Shown here: piece after piece, positions 48,543 through 64,000 of the stretch | Numbering within the stretch: the stretch's first letter is position 1 | Layout of the letters: each line of letters starts with the position of its first letter | Source: Portunus trituberculatus | Taxonomy: Eukaryota; Arthropoda; Malacostraca; Decapoda; Portunidae | Direction of reading: 5' to 3' | DNA: 64,000 nt | Assembly: GCF_017591435.1 (NCBI RefSeq) | Contig: NC_059294.1 | Location: forward strand, 14,812,604-14,876,603 | Program-made: the position numbers and the translations under genes | The notes under the pieces: generated by a model | What the model saw: only the letters and a program-made list of their open reading frames with translations | Database searches by the model: none | What the model was told of the DNA's origin: nothing

Positions 48543-48744
48543 TTACGTCTGGTTCCCCTATTACATTAGGGCTAGGACGGTGCCTCCTTACAGAGGAGTC
48601 AGGAGGACTTTGGTTTTGGCATTTGTGAACCGTTACCCCAAGTGGATGCCCTTCCTAACCTCGGACCGTGGACAGGATTCGAACCCGTACGCTTGAGAAT
48701 GGGGCCCACAAAGCGCGCGCGGTCCAACTGCACCACGGCGGCCC
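48526..48744 (-). mobile_element. tRNA-derived SINE (family 2), copy 2
   Basis: On the minus strand the head starts GGGGCCGCCGTGGTGCAGTT (A-box like TGGTGCAGTTGG). It has a long variable region and the B-box GGTTCGAATCC (about 48685-48675), suggesting descent from a tRNA with a long variable arm (Leu or Ser type). The body includes GTTAGGAAGGGCATCCACTT and ends in poly(A) (plus-strand poly-T, 48526-48544). It is more complete than the copy at 6331-6542. Confidence 0.85.
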
Positions 48745-49774
48745 CGCAACGGTAGTGATAATAATAATAATCATAATAATAACTAATAATAATAATAATA
48801 ATGATAATAATAATGATAATGATAATAGTAATAATAATATTGATAATAATAATAGTACTAATAGTGATAATCCACTTTTTTCCAACTCCAAATAATGTCA
48901 GTAAACAGATGCAGAGTTGAGAAAAATTAAAGCATTATTCAGAGGACAAATTCTATTCCGCTCGAATTTGGCCGGGAACATGACGCCCTGGAGACCAAGG
49001 AAACAATACAGACGTGTCGAAACTCACCCAAGAAAGACAGGATGGCGTTCCTCTAAAATTATATTATATCAAATTCTCTGCCTTTAAAGAAGTTTGAAGT
49101 TACTGAGAATGGGAAGATGGCAGAGTTTTGTTATTTTTTTACACATGAGAAGTGATGGAAGGAAGTCATAATTGAAGTAAGAAACGGTTTCCGTAATGTA
49201 CTTTAATGATTTATAATTGAATAGTAAAGGGAAAATAAAAAAAAATGGTAAGGAACTACGAAGACACTATTACTTAACCAATTATGTAGTAAGGAGGTAT
49301 ACGAGTTACTAAGATACTATATAAATAAAAATAGAAAGGAAAAAAGAAACGAAGAAATTAAGATACTCTGATATAGGAAACATAGTCGTGAAAAGGAAGA
49401 AATACCTGACTGAATAAATGAATGAATGAAGTTAATGTTAAGGCATCATACTGACAGATAAGAAAAGAAAGGAAAGAAAGGAGGGGAAACAGTAAATGGC
49501 CTGTTTAGATACTATGCTGTTAAAAATGAAATAGTACAAAAGGATAGAAAGGAAAAAAAATATAAGGAAAGGGATTCTCGAGGACTATCTTACTTTAAAA
49601 AGATATCAGGAAGGAGGAAATGCCAGAAGGAAACAACGCAACTGTGGAAGAGAATAACGAAAAGAAATGAACAGTATAAAGATATTGCAATACTACTGAA
49701 ATATACACCCAGGAGGTCAAAGCGAGGGAACAACTATTGAAAATGACCCCAAATAACACCAACACAATGAATTT

Positions 49775-49844
<70 letters not shown>

Positions 49845-50104
49845 GAGCGATGATCGAGAAAGATTTTTCCAGGTACACAAAACAAAACAGAATAAATAAA
49901 TAAATAAATAAATAAAAACGTATGTATGTCTAAAAATAAATGAAAATAAAAACAATGGCATAATAAGCATTCTCATTTAAATTATGAGAGTTGCGGAATT
50001 TGAATTTTTTTTTATAGAAATTTTAGCTCCGTATTCGCTTACTGTAATTGTGTAGTGTGCGCTGTGTTAATTTAGTGTCACATGCTGTTAAAGCGCGAGG
50101 CATT

Positions 50105-50834
<730 letters not shown>

Positions 50835-51284
50835 TACAGTTAGGCGGCAGACTTTCTCCAAATCTCTGTGAATCCAGCTCAAGTCTTGCAAAGTCTCACG
50901 CGCCCTCAGCCTGGCCTCGCTTGTTCCTCATATTCCCGCGGGCCTCGCTTGTGTTGGGGTTCCTCTTGTGGCCTCCTGGGGACCTCGCACTCTCATTGGG
51001 TGTTACACGGCCTTCCTGCAGCCTCCCGGGATCTCGCTGTCGTCCCACGTTCTCATGAAGTCAAGTTTGCTTCTCTCCTTGCCTTCAGTTATTGTTTGTT
51101 GCAGGTTCTCGTTTAAAAAATTCTTAGTCTTTACTGTTATAATTTCTTGTAGCCATTTCTTGTATTTTAAGAGTAAGCTGTATTTTTAAATGAGATTAAC
51201 AAGATTTTTGCTTTATTAATATGCGGAAATGCTCTCTAGAACTTGAATGACCTCCTATGTGGGTCTGGAAAACAGTCGTGGTGA

Positions 51285-51327
<43 letters not shown>

Positions 51328-51586
51328 AAAGTGTTTCACAATACTGGCATAAAAATCAACCACACCCTAACGAATATCACCGCAGTGTCTATTTTAGGTG
51401 ACAGATTAGATCCCGTGTGTCATTTCCCCACACACCGCCATTCCCTGCACTCCGGCACCATTAATATATTTCACTCGCCTCCTCTGTTTCTTTACTCTTC
51501 CCTTGAGTTCATGCACGATTTCATTCAGGATTGCTCTACTTTCGTGTTTCTTTCAAATACACAACTCCTCTTCCCTGATTAATTGC

Positions 51587-51820
<234 letters not shown>

Positions 51821-52084
51821 CTTACCCCCTCACCCGTCCCTCTGCAGTCAAAACAAGGTCTGCCGATAATGGTCTCAATCATGGAGAATATTAACCACAA
51901 ATACTCTCCGGCCCCACTTGGCATTCCAGCCTCCTAATCTGCCACACCAATCACGTGGCAGCTGGGGAAAAATTGAAACGCTCTTATTGGTTGGTTGGCT
52001 TGTGGACAGGCAGTGAAGAATGTTGCGTATATACTGTGTGGACCGCATTTCAACTCTTGTGGCGCTTTATTGCGACTTACTTTA

Positions 52085-52905
52085 ACTGGTTCTAGTGGAG
52101 GGTATTGTGTTTTTTCACGTCTTTTCTGTTCAGTTGTTGTTTTTTATAGAATGGTTATTGTGGAAGTTATTGGGGGTATTTTCAACGGTCGCTTCATGAT
52201 GCTAGTAATAGTTTAGCAAAGGTCTCAGGTTCTAGTGGAAGTTATTGGGGTTTTGAATAGTGTTTTCATGATTTTGTTACTCGTTTTGCAAAGGGATTCT
52301 AGTTCTAATGCAAGTTATTAGGGTTTTTCAGGGGTGGTTTCTTGATGCTAGTGATAATTTAGTAAAGGTCTCAGGTTCTAGTGGAAGTTATTTGGGGTTT
52401 TAAATAGTGTTTTCATGATTCTGTTACTTGTTTAGCAAAGAGATTCTACTTCTTGGGCAAGTTATTGAGTGTTTTCAGGGTGCTAGTTATAATTCAGTAA
52501 AAGATTCTGATTTTAGTGAAAGGTATTGGGTGTTTTGAATAGTGTTTTCATGATTCTGTTACTGATTCAGGAAAGGGATTCTAGTGGAAATTATTGGTCA
52601 GATGGAGAGTTTGAGGGGATGGTCTCTTGATAGTAGTAATAATTTAACAAAGGTTTTCATGATTCTTGTTATTGGTTTAGCAAAAGATTCCAGTTCTTGT
52701 AAAAGTTATTGGGGATTTTCAAGGACGTTTTTATGATACAAGCGAGGTTTAATGGTTCTAGAGGAAGTTATTGGTGGTTTTTAAAAGTTTTCATGATTCT
52801 GTTACGGATTTAGCAAAGGACTTTGGTTCTACTTTAAGTTATTGGAGGTTTTCAAGGCTGTTTTCATGATTTGAATAACAATTTGATAAAGGAATCTGCA
52901 TCAGT
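52085..52905. repeat. Degenerate minisatellite, about 72-bp units in alternating A/B order
   Basis: About eleven diverged units share GTTCTAGTGGAAGTTATTGG. Alternate units differ in their second half: one type has AATAGTGTTTTCATGATTCT and GTTACTxGTTTAGCAAAG; the other has TTCTTGATGCTAGTGATAAT and TTAGTAAAGGTCTCA. The true period is therefore a dimer of about 145 bp. Confidence 0.85.
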
Positions 52906-52995
52906 AATTAGAAAACACTATTGAAAATACCACTAATTATCTGTGGAATCTAAAAGCTGTTATTAAATCCTAGCATTAGATACGGCCAGCAGTCT

Positions 52996-53041
<46 letters not shown>

Positions 53042-53184
53042 AACTTCATCTACACTATTTGCTTCACCATCTCAGCGAAGTAAATTTCCAACCAATAATA
53101 CTCCACGTAAGAGACAAGGGCGAGTGTTGATTGGCTGTCTGCGTGTAGAGGCGAAAGTGAGAGGGATGGATGGCCGGGCGACAA

Positions 53185-53245
53185 TATAAAGGAGGGGAGG
53201 ACAATATTGCCAGTGAGTTAGTGGTGGTAATATTTACTCAAGACA
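53185..53245 (+). promoter_or_regulatory. Possible TATA core promoter
   Basis: TATAAAGGAGGGG (from 53185) lies 27 bp before an initiator-like GCCAGTGAG (A at 53212). AGACA, which fits the DPE form, begins at +30, two bases off the usual place. No gene is recognised downstream, where (GA)n and (CT)n arrays follow, so this may be chance. Confidence 0.25.
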
Positions 53246-53259
53246 ATTTATGAGGGAAA

Positions 53260-53519
<260 letters not shown>

Positions 53520-54309
53520 CCCACACAACAGTAATCCCTCCCTGCTCCTCCCTTCAGCTCTTCCCACTAATCTTCCCTCTCACACTCTTGTCATTCCTCA
53601 TTTCTCTCACTAATCATACCCTACACTCCTCCTCTTCCTCCTCCTCCTCCTCCTCCTCCTCCTCCTCCTCCTCCTCCTCCCATTTCTCTTCATCTCGTCT
53701 TACTTCTACTTCTATTTCACTTTTTTCTTCCTTTTCCCAACATTCTTCCTCCTACTCATCATCCAATTCCTCCATCTCCTTCCTCCCTCCTCCTCCTCCT
53801 CCTCCTCCTCCTCCTCCTCCTCCTCCTCCTCCTCCTCTTCTCCTCTTCCTCCTGCTCCTCCTCCTTATCAGTATCTTGATCAAACCGTAACTGCAGGAAA
53901 TTTCGTAATTGCCTCTCCCTCAAGAGGTCATTCTCGTAACTGCAATTAGAGTGAATTTCTTTTTTTTTATTTCCTTTCGTTCGTTTCGTGTAAAATCATA
54001 AGTTCGGTGGCAGATAAGACTCCCTCCTGACCCTCGTTACCTGCGTGATATGTGTCATCCTCCTCCTCCTCCTCCTCCTCCTCCTCCTCCTCCTCCTTCG
54101 TCTTGGTGGTAGTTAATTATAAGCAAATTTTTTTTTTTATATAATGTATGGCTGTTAATGGTTTTGGTGTTGAATTACTGTATCTTTATGACTTTTTTTT
54201 CTCGCTCTCTTTCTCTCTGTGCTCTCCTTTCTATAACAGAAGTTCAGTTTCGTTGGAGGTTAGATGCAAAATACACCCACGTGCACTCTCACAAGCACAT
54301 GCACTCGCA

Positions 54310-54445
<136 letters not shown>

Positions 54446-54945
54446 TACAATTTAAGATACAAATCCTTACTTTTCTCCTTTCCTTTCTTTCCTTTTCTCT
54501 CTTTATATCCTCTCCCTCCCTCCCTCCTTCCCTTCTCCACGCGAAGTAGGAGGCGGGGTAGGAGGAGGAGGAGGAGGAGGATAGACAGCTCCATAATTGC
54601 TTCCTTCCTCGGCTCACTTCGCCCCCCTATGGATCATCCTGTGTTACATTAGTGGTGGTGGTTCCTTCCTTCCTTCCTCCTCCGCCGATGCACAGACACG
54701 GGGCTTGGTTCAGCTGACGGAGGCGGTGACGAAGGTGATAATGATGATAATGGTGTTTTTGGTGATGATTGTAATGAGACATATGTTATTGGTGATAATT
54801 TTAGCAGTGCTGGTGATAAGACCAGCATTAAAGGAAGGAATACATGTTGGTGGTGACTGTGTAGTTTGTGGTGTTGTAGTATCTTTTCATGTAAACGGGG
54901 AAACTGGCCAAGGGCAACAAAGACGTTTAAAAAGACCCACCTGAA

Positions 54946-55156
54946 TTAACTCCTTCAGTTCCATGATGCGTTTTCATATTCATTTTACTTACTATTTGGT
55001 GATTTTATACAGTTTCAGAAACTTATGTGGGAATCAAAATAGTGAAGACTCTGGCGATTAATCTTCTGGCCTCCATAGACCCTTCCTAATTTAAATCTAA
55101 TCGTCTAATCGTAACCAAAACTCATGGTAAAGATACGTCCCAGTACTGAAGGGTAA
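54946..55156 (+). mobile_element. TTAA-flanked MITE, copy D
   Basis: It starts after TTAA at 54946-54949 with CTCCTTCAGTTCCATGATGC. It ends with CCCAGTACTGAAGGG followed by GTAA, a decayed TTAA. Inner blocks TACTATTTGGTGATTTTATA and GGCCTCCATAGACCCTTCCT are shared with the other copies. Confidence 0.85.
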
Positions 55157-55499
55157 AAAAAAAACGGCTTACCGGAGAGAGTGAAAGAACAGTGATGACG
55201 GTAAAGATCAGTGATGAAAAATGGAAACAATAAAAGTAAGGCAATTATATGAGCGGTGTTGCGGTGGCGGAGTAAGTGATGAATAAGATATGAATGTACT
55301 CGTAACTGCATAACACACTATGAAAGATGTCCTGTGTAATTTCTCGTTAGGTAGGTTAGGTTAGAATAGTTTAGGCCCGTAAAGTACTGGAGGTTATTAG
55401 CGTGTTGCCTCTAATCCATCTTGAGAAGAGCAGACACACGCAGCCGCCCACGCCCCTCTATCTCTCCGGGGAGGCGAAGGGTAGCGGCAGGATCCTTTG

Positions 55500-55501
<2 letters not shown>

Positions 55502-55567
<66 letters not shown>
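55502..55567. repeat. (GT)n microsatellite
   Basis: About 33 perfect GT units. Confidence 0.95.
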
Positions 55568-55568
<1 letters not shown>

Positions 55569-56253
55569 CAGCACATCTCATCACCAGGCCCTTATTTTGA
55601 TGTAGCGGAACACAGAGAGAGGGCGTGCGTGATGTTGGCGGGCCTGGACAGGACCAATTAAGCGCCGCGCCCTGATAAGCAACATGCACGCAACAGGTAG
55701 GCCGGGCTGGCGTGTGCTCCCTAATTAGGCGCAGGTGAGGAGTGTCCCAACATGACGTCTCACCTGTAGTTCCCGTGTGGTAATTAATCTCCGCCCTTAG
55801 GAGCATAGTTTGGGAATGTTCATGATCACAGGTAATTAGAGATAGGTAGTTACAAGTGTGTTTCAATCTTATCTTCTCTGAGTGGTATTAATGAAGTCCG
55901 CTGCTGCTTCCGTTGTGTGGATGTTAAAGGTTAAGTTGGTTAAAAGGTTTAGGAAATAGAGACCTTTTGTTATCTCACATTAGAAAAGTTACTTCAGGTC
56001 GTTTGGTATCCTGTGTCTTTGATTCATATCCTCTTTATCTCTTGACTCTTGATCTTGAGACCACTCTGCTGCGATTGTGGCTGATAGAGATGCTGGGAAT
56101 TGTCGACGAAAAAAGTAAAATAGCGGCAGAATTTTTGTATGTGTGTAATATTCTAACTTTGAGTATATCGTATAATGCTTGTCGGACATCCTCAGAAAGG
56201 CAGGACAGGGCTTGAATGAACATCTTGTTATTTTCCCATTTTTCTCCCTGCAG

Positions 56254-56363
56254 CTGATGCGACCTATGTTCTGAAGAAGAAAAATCCGAGGAACGAAGGA
56301 GGCATGAGTGTTTTCTTTTATATTTTTCTTGACGAGGACGATTTCACAATGTTATGGTTGTGA
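56254..56363 (+). other. Candidate terminal exon of an unrecognised gene
   Basis: A very good acceptor (TTTTTCTCCCTGCAG) leads in phase 1 into DATYVLKKKNPRNEGG, then MSVFFYIFLDEDDFTMLWL and TGA. The frame is short and no family is recognised. Other plus-strand candidates (27432, 43098) also enter in phase 1. Confidence 0.22.
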
Positions 56364-57720
56364 AACGTGTGCCCCGAACCGGTCACGCAGGATTATATGT
56401 TTTCAGTGCTGCATCATGTTTGTTAGCGTAGTTCGTGGAAAAATGATCACCGGTTATATTGTTCTATTACTTCATCCAGTAATAGAATATACTTCTCGTT
56501 GATCAGAAAGAATATAACTGGACTATCTCTTTGGTCGGCTTCATAATGAATAGTCAAGCTGTACAAATTTACAACGTTATACTGTAACACGAAAACAATA
56601 GCAGAAAATAGAAAGTATATAAAGAAAATGTATAAAGAAAAATAAAGTACGAATAAATGAACAGTAAAATCAGTATACGTGGTTAAATATATTTCCTGCC
56701 GTGACATTCCAATGCCCCGTCCTTCTGCCTTACCAGGAACACCCGAGCATTCATGACAACCTTGAGCACAGAACACCGCCTCACCTCTCATGACGTAACA
56801 CCTCAACACCTCCCTCACTGAAGCCTGCCCTCCAGTGTCTCCTTCCCATCTCTCCCACATACAGGCTCCTAACTTTCTGTCCGTCTTAACTATCCCTTGG
56901 TTTGCTCCTCCCAAATCTTCCCCTTCCCTCTTCCGCCGCCTCTTAACTCCCCGCCTCCGTTCCCTCCCCGAAAATAATTGACTTTCTTTTCTATGTTCTC
57001 TTCCCCACTCTCCCACCTTCACTCTCCTAACTTCCTTTTACTCCTTAACTCTCTCTACCCTCCCAACCCAACCCTGTCCTCCCGCTCGCCTGCTGCCTCC
57101 CAATTCGTCCTCACTTAAAAAAGCAGACTCCTAACAATATCTTCTTGTCTCTCTCAGCTAGGCCCTCCTTTCTATTGGTTCCTCTCCTCTATCCCTCCCT
57201 CCCTCCTTCCTTGTTGCCTCATTCAAAAATAATCTCGACTCTTCCTTCCGTCTCTTTTTCAACACACCTTAACTCCCAACCAATTCCCTTTATGTTTGTC
57301 TATCCAGCTTTCCCTTCTCTGCTGCCTCCTTACTCTCCTTCCGTAGTCTTCCTCACAAGGTCCAAGAAAAGGTTGACTACAGATCCTCTTGGTCCCTCGA
57401 CCCTCACCTCCGCCGCCCTCCTGTGTGAACCCTTGCGGCAAATCGTACCAATGTCTCTTGAATCATCTTCTCTGGAGCGAATTGAATCATCACAGTCGAT
57501 TGCTCTCCTGAAAGCCCATTGTGTTGGGAATTCCACGAGGGAGGAGAGAGGGCAGAGAGGGAGAATGGGGAGGTGGTAGGCACAGAGAAAGAGAGGGAGA
57601 GGGAGAGACAGGGGAAGGCATGAGGTGGGGGTGTTGTGGGTGGTGCAGGGTGATGATAGTATATATATATCAAGTGGGGAGAGGGAATGTGAGACTTTGA
57701 AGGTATAGTATGGTGGGGAT

Positions 57721-57777
<57 letters not shown>

Positions 57778-59116
57778 ATTTCTGTGGTATGCATTTCTAG
57801 TACAACTATCTCTTAGTTTACTTTATATTTATCTTGAAAATCTCACGTACTGTATCTTCTTTAAACACAAACATGCACTCTACTGACGGGATTATGTTGA
57901 AGATTCCTGATAAACTTTAATCAGTAGTAATCTCGTGGCCTCTGACACTTGCTTCCTTGTTCTGTAGCTCCTCATCTTACACTCCCCTCACCTCATGGAA
58001 ACGTCTGGTATTTCCGTTCATCTGTCTGCCCTTACCATTAATGTTTCACCCTTGCATAACTTACTTCCTCCGATCCCCATTTCCTCTCCCTCACTGCTCT
58101 TGTGTTTCAGCATCTCCCCACCGCGCTTTTCCCACCATATTCCTCATTATTTCCATTTCCCCATTCTCCTCCACCCCTTTCCACTGCATTCGCTTCCACA
58201 CTCCACTCACCTGCCTACTCATTTGCCGCCACATCAGCCTGTAATAGCGGTCAAGTGTAGCTACATTCACCAAGCCTCGCCCTCGGCCCGCCACACCATC
58301 ACCACGTAATTAAAACACCTGTTGTACACCTTTACTTACGCCCGAATTCCAAAACTTGCCACGTTCCAAAAATAATCCAATTAACGCACAGGTAATTTTC
58401 CCTCGGTTAATTACTCACGGAAAATGGAGGAAGTGTAACGAGATGAGAGGGAGACTAAAGTAAAAAAGAAAAAAAAAAAAAAAAAAAAAAAAAACTACAT
58501 ACACGTAGCGGGAAGGGATAGATGTAGCGAGGCGCGGCGTGAATGTTTGCAGCCAGGCATTGCGAATTTGATTTCCATTCTGAGTGGTGGGGGGAGGAGG
58601 AAGGGTGACAAAGGACTTGACTCATACTATTACTCCGCTGAATGGGCGAGCCGGGGAGTGGATTAATGAATAAATGGATGGAAAGGGAGCAGGCAGGCAG
58701 GGAACCGGTACTCAAAGGGGAAGGTGAAGATTTGTGGCGATACCTTCTCGGATAAATAAAGGGTTTGGGAAGATAGATGCAGACATGTTGCGGGAGAGAA
58801 AAAAAATGGGGCGAGAAAGAGAGAAAGAGGAAGAGGGAGAGAAAAAAAAGTCTTGTCTCCAACCGTAAGAAAGGCCAAACATAATCTGACAAACGGCCTT
58901 TAAATTGCGGATTAATGTCAGGGAGAAAATCACGTTCCTATACACCACCTTTCTGTCCCTCTGGTGGAATTATTTGCCTTGCACTTCCCACCAGATGACG
59001 ATGCGTTCCCTCCCCTCCAGACCATCCCCTCCGGACTCTTGCCGCTGATAGAAGTAAAAGTAAACACCCTTTGATGAGATAGATAGATATCCAATCTCCT
59101 TTTAAACCGTGGAGAA

Positions 59117-59117
<1 letters not shown>

Positions 59118-59191
<74 letters not shown>
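59118..59191. repeat. (AC)n microsatellite
   Basis: About 37 perfect AC units. Confidence 0.95.
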
Positions 59192-59883
59192 CTCAAGAGA
59201 TGGTGTGGTGCTGCCCTCCCCAAGTCACGCTCTGGTGGACAGGACGATATTGGTGTGTATATGCTGTTATTTTTCCTTCATGCAGCTGTTGCGGACTGTG
59301 CCGGGAGGAGGAGAAAGAGGAGGAGGAGGAGGAGAAGGAGGAGGGTGAAGATGTGAACACTAGACAGAGTGGTTGCTTTCCTATGTTTCGGGTGGTGATA
59401 GTTGCTGTGGGAAAGAGAAGAGCTGGTGTAGGGTAGAATGATCTCACTATCTTCTCTCCCACAGCCCCCCATCTACTGCTCAGGATTAAGTCACGTGACG
59501 GAAGGGTTTCGTTGAGGCCATTACGACGTTTGATGTCCCATAACGTGTTCGGGAAGGATCATGGAAGGCAATAAAGGCGTGGTACAATAAGGAAGCTTCT
59601 CAAGAAAGGGGAACATCGCGTTATCACATGTTATATATTGCCTTTACTTACTACTCCTACTTTTACTACATGAAGACCAAGGGCGTTGTAATCATAGTGA
59701 GAGTTGATAAGGAAAGGAAACTGACTGATATATACGGGCACGATAAAGACAAGATAAATTATAACAAGGAAAAGTTAATGATAGTTCTTTAGATAAAGTT
59801 GTATGTAACGACGAGAAATTATAGAAAGGGAACCGTTGATGATAGTTCTTTTGATAATATTGTCCGCTTTTCTGACCATCCCA

Positions 59884-59986
<103 letters not shown>

Positions 59987-60112
59987 ATAACATAAAATAA
60001 TTACTTGAACATAAAAGATACTAATTCAAAACTTTAGAAGGAAGCAATAGTAGTAAAAGGAAGAAAATCGTTTGTAGGAATGTGTCGGAGGTTGCAGAAG
60101 CGACGCCAGGGC

Positions 60113-60615
<503 letters not shown>

Positions 60616-61177
60616 TTCAGGCAAGAAATGTTTTTAGCTTATGGAACATTTTTATTTTTCGTGATCATATATTTCGCACGCCTCGAAGCTAACCAGACTG
60701 GTTGGGTACTTTAGAAGCTGCACCGCGGCCTTGGAGACTGGCTGGTCCTGGGAAATGGACGAGGGAATTGGTACAGGACACACCAAACGGGGGGAAAGGG
60801 GTAAGGAATGGGTACCTAGATGAGGAGTACGGGACAGATGGAGGGAAGGCGAGGAGGGGGAGAGGTGGCTTGGAAAGGAGTTAGGAAAGATGTTAGGAGT
60901 AGTAGCAGAGTGGATAATGGATGGAAAAGAATTTTTTTCTAGATGTTTGAAAAAAGTTAACCGAGTAATAATTGCAAGGGATGAAGAATAAGAACATAAG
61001 AAGATTAAGAACATAAGAATGATAAAACACGTGTTCCAGTGATGGAGAGGAAGTGAGTGAGTAGAGGCGGACGAGAAAGTTAAAGGGAATGATAGAAAAT
61101 AATGGCTTTAAAAACAGTGAGAGTTGAGGTCATAGTTACTGGTAGTGATAGGAATGGACATGCTAGGTATCGTGTGT

Positions 61178-61441
<264 letters not shown>

Positions 61442-61826
61442 TGTATCGCAAAGGATGGGACGTAAAGAGGAGAGTGGCAACAAGGCTTGTCGAGATCTGC
61501 CCCCAATAAACAACGTGACGACACATCCGATGAAAGTTTTGGGAAGGATTGTGTGGATTCGTGCGGATTCGTGATATTACGCATTATAGGCGAGAGATCC
61601 AAGTACAATAAAGCGATTGGAAAGACGATAAAGGTGGATACAAATGGTAATGGTCGAGAGACTAACAGAAGGGAAGAGTTCTTTGTAATCAGCAGCAATT
61701 ATTTGGCCTATCATTGATACACAAAAGGATTTCTATAGAAGTGAGGGAGGTAGAAAGAAGAGATGTGATCGTAATGAATATAGGTTTTCACAATGGCGTA
61801 TGTATGTACGTATGTGTGTTTATGTG

Positions 61827-61827
61827 A

Positions 61828-61923
<96 letters not shown>
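61827..61923. repeat. (GT)n microsatellite
   Basis: About 48 GT units, preceded by TATG/TACG variants, followed by T-rich sequence and TTCTTG repeats (61975-62005). Confidence 0.95.
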
Positions 61924-61926
<3 letters not shown>

Positions 61927-62208
61927 TTTTTTTGTATGTTCTTATTGTTATTAGTTGTTTCTGCTTTTCAAATTCTTATTCTTGTTCTTGTTCTTGTTCT
62001 TCTCGTTCTTCTTCCTTGAGACAACCTTACTTTAGAGGAAAATGAAGAAATAAATACAAAAAATACCATAAAATTGGAGAAAAGAGAAGGGCAATTTAGC
62101 AGCAAATAGAGAGACAGAACGTAGGAAAGAGAGAGACGAAAACTTGGAAAAGGAAAATAAATGTGAATAAGAGTTTGAGAAAGAACAATGATAGTGCACA
62201 GAGGAAAA

Positions 62209-62255
<47 letters not shown>

Positions 62256-62583
62256 CAGCCGCTATAGACAGACCGTGAGTGGGTTTCCAAAATAATTATT
62301 GGCAGCAGAGTTATCGTAAAGTTGCATCGATTCGCCACATCTGCCGCAGCGGGGGCATTACCATGTTATCCCGTGACGCCGTTAAGGTCGTTTTCCCGCA
62401 CTGTCACGCTAACACTTTGACTCGTGACTGACCAGATCTCTCCAAGTCTCCCTCTGCCTAAGCTCAATCTCGCTGACGCCGACTTAATGTAGATAAGGAT
62501 TAGGGAAGTGTAATTGGTGCTAGTCGCGTTTTGTGTGGCTCGGGGGACTAAGGGATTGATTGTATAGGCTGGTCCCTGATTGT

Positions 62584-62780
62584 GTGTGTTGCCTGAACCC
62601 TGGATCCTGTATACTCTCTGGGTAGTGGGTGTATTGATGAGGCGGTGTGGGTGTGTATGTTGTGGTCTTGATTGTGTGTCAAGATACTGGACTCTGGGTT
62701 CTGTGTAAGCGTAGCTAGCTCATGGGTGTATTGAAGCAGTGTGGGTGTATCTGTTTGGTCTTGAAAGATTGTAAGGTAAG
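62584..62780. repeat. Degenerate tandem duplication, period about 100 bp
   Basis: GGGTGTATTGATGAGGCGGT at 62627 recurs as GGGTGTATTGAAGCAGTGTG near 62726. Both are followed by GGGTGTRT and TGGTCTTGA. Confidence 0.6.
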
Positions 62781-63784
62781 CTCTGAATAAAAGCGGGTTT
62801 GTAGTGTCGGAAGGGAACACATGGTTTTCTGCTGACGCGAGGGAAATGTGCAAGAAGAGACGATAAATTTCCTTGGAACTCATAAGGATTTAACCGTCAT
62901 CACATCGTTTTATTTTGGTGTTTTCTTATTTTGTATTTTTTAACTCCTCTATCTTGTGTTACTCGCACCTCATAATCAGCCTCTGTTGCCGTCCCTTATT
63001 CTCTGCGATAATGCATGGTAGTGGAGGAGAGAAAATTTATTTATTCCGCCTATTATTTACGCAGCAAGCATCAAGCGAGGGATGAGTGGAAAATAATGGA
63101 CGTAACTTTCCAGACGCTCTTTTTCACAAGTTTTCAAAGTTTCATCACGACTTTTATGAGTTTCAATCATGATTTAGCCGCCGCCCCGAGGATGACGATG
63201 CGCCATCACGGAAGAGGAATGTGTTCACGGAGAGGAGAGTCTGTGACCTTTGTATTCTGAGACTGAGGTGAGGTTTGATTGACGTGAGTTTTATGGTAAT
63301 AGATGAAGTTTATTTTTGCTCACCAGTGACAATATCAATTTATTTTTGAAGCAAAATTTATAGTCTTTAGTTTTGCATGTTCACGTATTATCACGTAAAT
63401 ATAAGGAAAACATAAATAAGCATTCCTATATTTTTTTTATGCATCACTGAACAGATAATTCCTTTTTTTATACCTTTTAACAGTTGAAATGAAATCTTTG
63501 TGTTAAGTATTAAGGTTTTTGGCATTGTGGAAAAAAGATCATCCCATCCAAATTATTATGTGAGACTTGGTGTTGTGTCTGATTCACACTCAGCAAGACC
63601 ATCAGAGCTGCTGTTCTCGCCCACACACCACACAGTTACGGTCAATGACGTTGCTCGTACAGAGATGTAATTCACCAAAGTAACTCTTCCTGCACACCAT
63701 TCTCGCGATGATAGGCGGGCAGTAATACTTAGGGAAAGGAATGCCAGTGCTCCTGAACTGAAAATGAGTGCTCTTGTGGGGGAT

Positions 63785-63845
<61 letters not shown>

Positions 63846-64000
63846 ATCGTGTACCCTCAGTCTTCACGTTGATCCTCAGGCTCAGCCTCATGAATGTGAG
63901 CGATGATATATCTTGACATTACGGTCTGTAATTTCTAACACATGACTCACAAAATGACCACAGAGATGATAAATTGGTGCCTTCTAAACTTTTTCCTCAA

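Overview
This window looks like nuclear DNA from an arthropod, most likely a decapod crustacean (crab or shrimp). Three things suggest this. The two recognisable genes are split into short exons with GT/AG introns. Long dinucleotide arrays, (GA)n and (CA)n, mostly 50-190 bp and some longer, recur every kilobase or so, as in brachyuran and penaeid genomes. tRNA-derived SINEs and short TTAA-flanked MITEs lie between them. There is no operon-like layout and no bacterial or viral gene. The species cannot be told from the sequence alone.

Layout. 1-10814 holds no recognisable exon; it is either upstream sequence or a long 5' intron of the next gene. 10815-14885 (+) holds the last seven exons of a RYK/Derailed-type Wnt receptor pseudokinase: second half of the WIF domain, transmembrane helix, Ser/Thr-rich juxtamembrane region, pseudokinase domain and stop. 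14886-18940 is a convergent intergenic stretch. 18941-21422 (-) is a four-exon gene for an uncharacterised type I membrane protein: signal peptide, roughly 160-residue ectodomain, Thr/Pro mucin-like stalk, one membrane helix and a 120-residue tail. A possible non-coding first exon lies near 22064. From 22065 to the end I recognise no known gene. That part holds microsatellites, two SINE families (one as a near-identical inverted pair at 26.4-27.2 kb), a TTAA MITE family, a 1.26-kb long-TIR element with TA flanks, an alternating dimeric minisatellite (52.1-52.9 kb), a triplet-repeat cluster (47.0-47.6 kb), and a few orphan exon-like segments with good splice sites.

The two real genes point toward each other and both encode single-pass surface proteins with extracellular modules; nothing in the sequence shows that they act together. 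The most useful leads are the orphan mucin-stalk receptor, the degenerate catalytic motifs of the RYK kinase fold, the mobile-element families, and the set of plus-strand candidate exons that share splice phase 1 (25.8, 27.4, 43.1 and 56.3 kb). Those exons could belong to an undescribed gene but are not proven.
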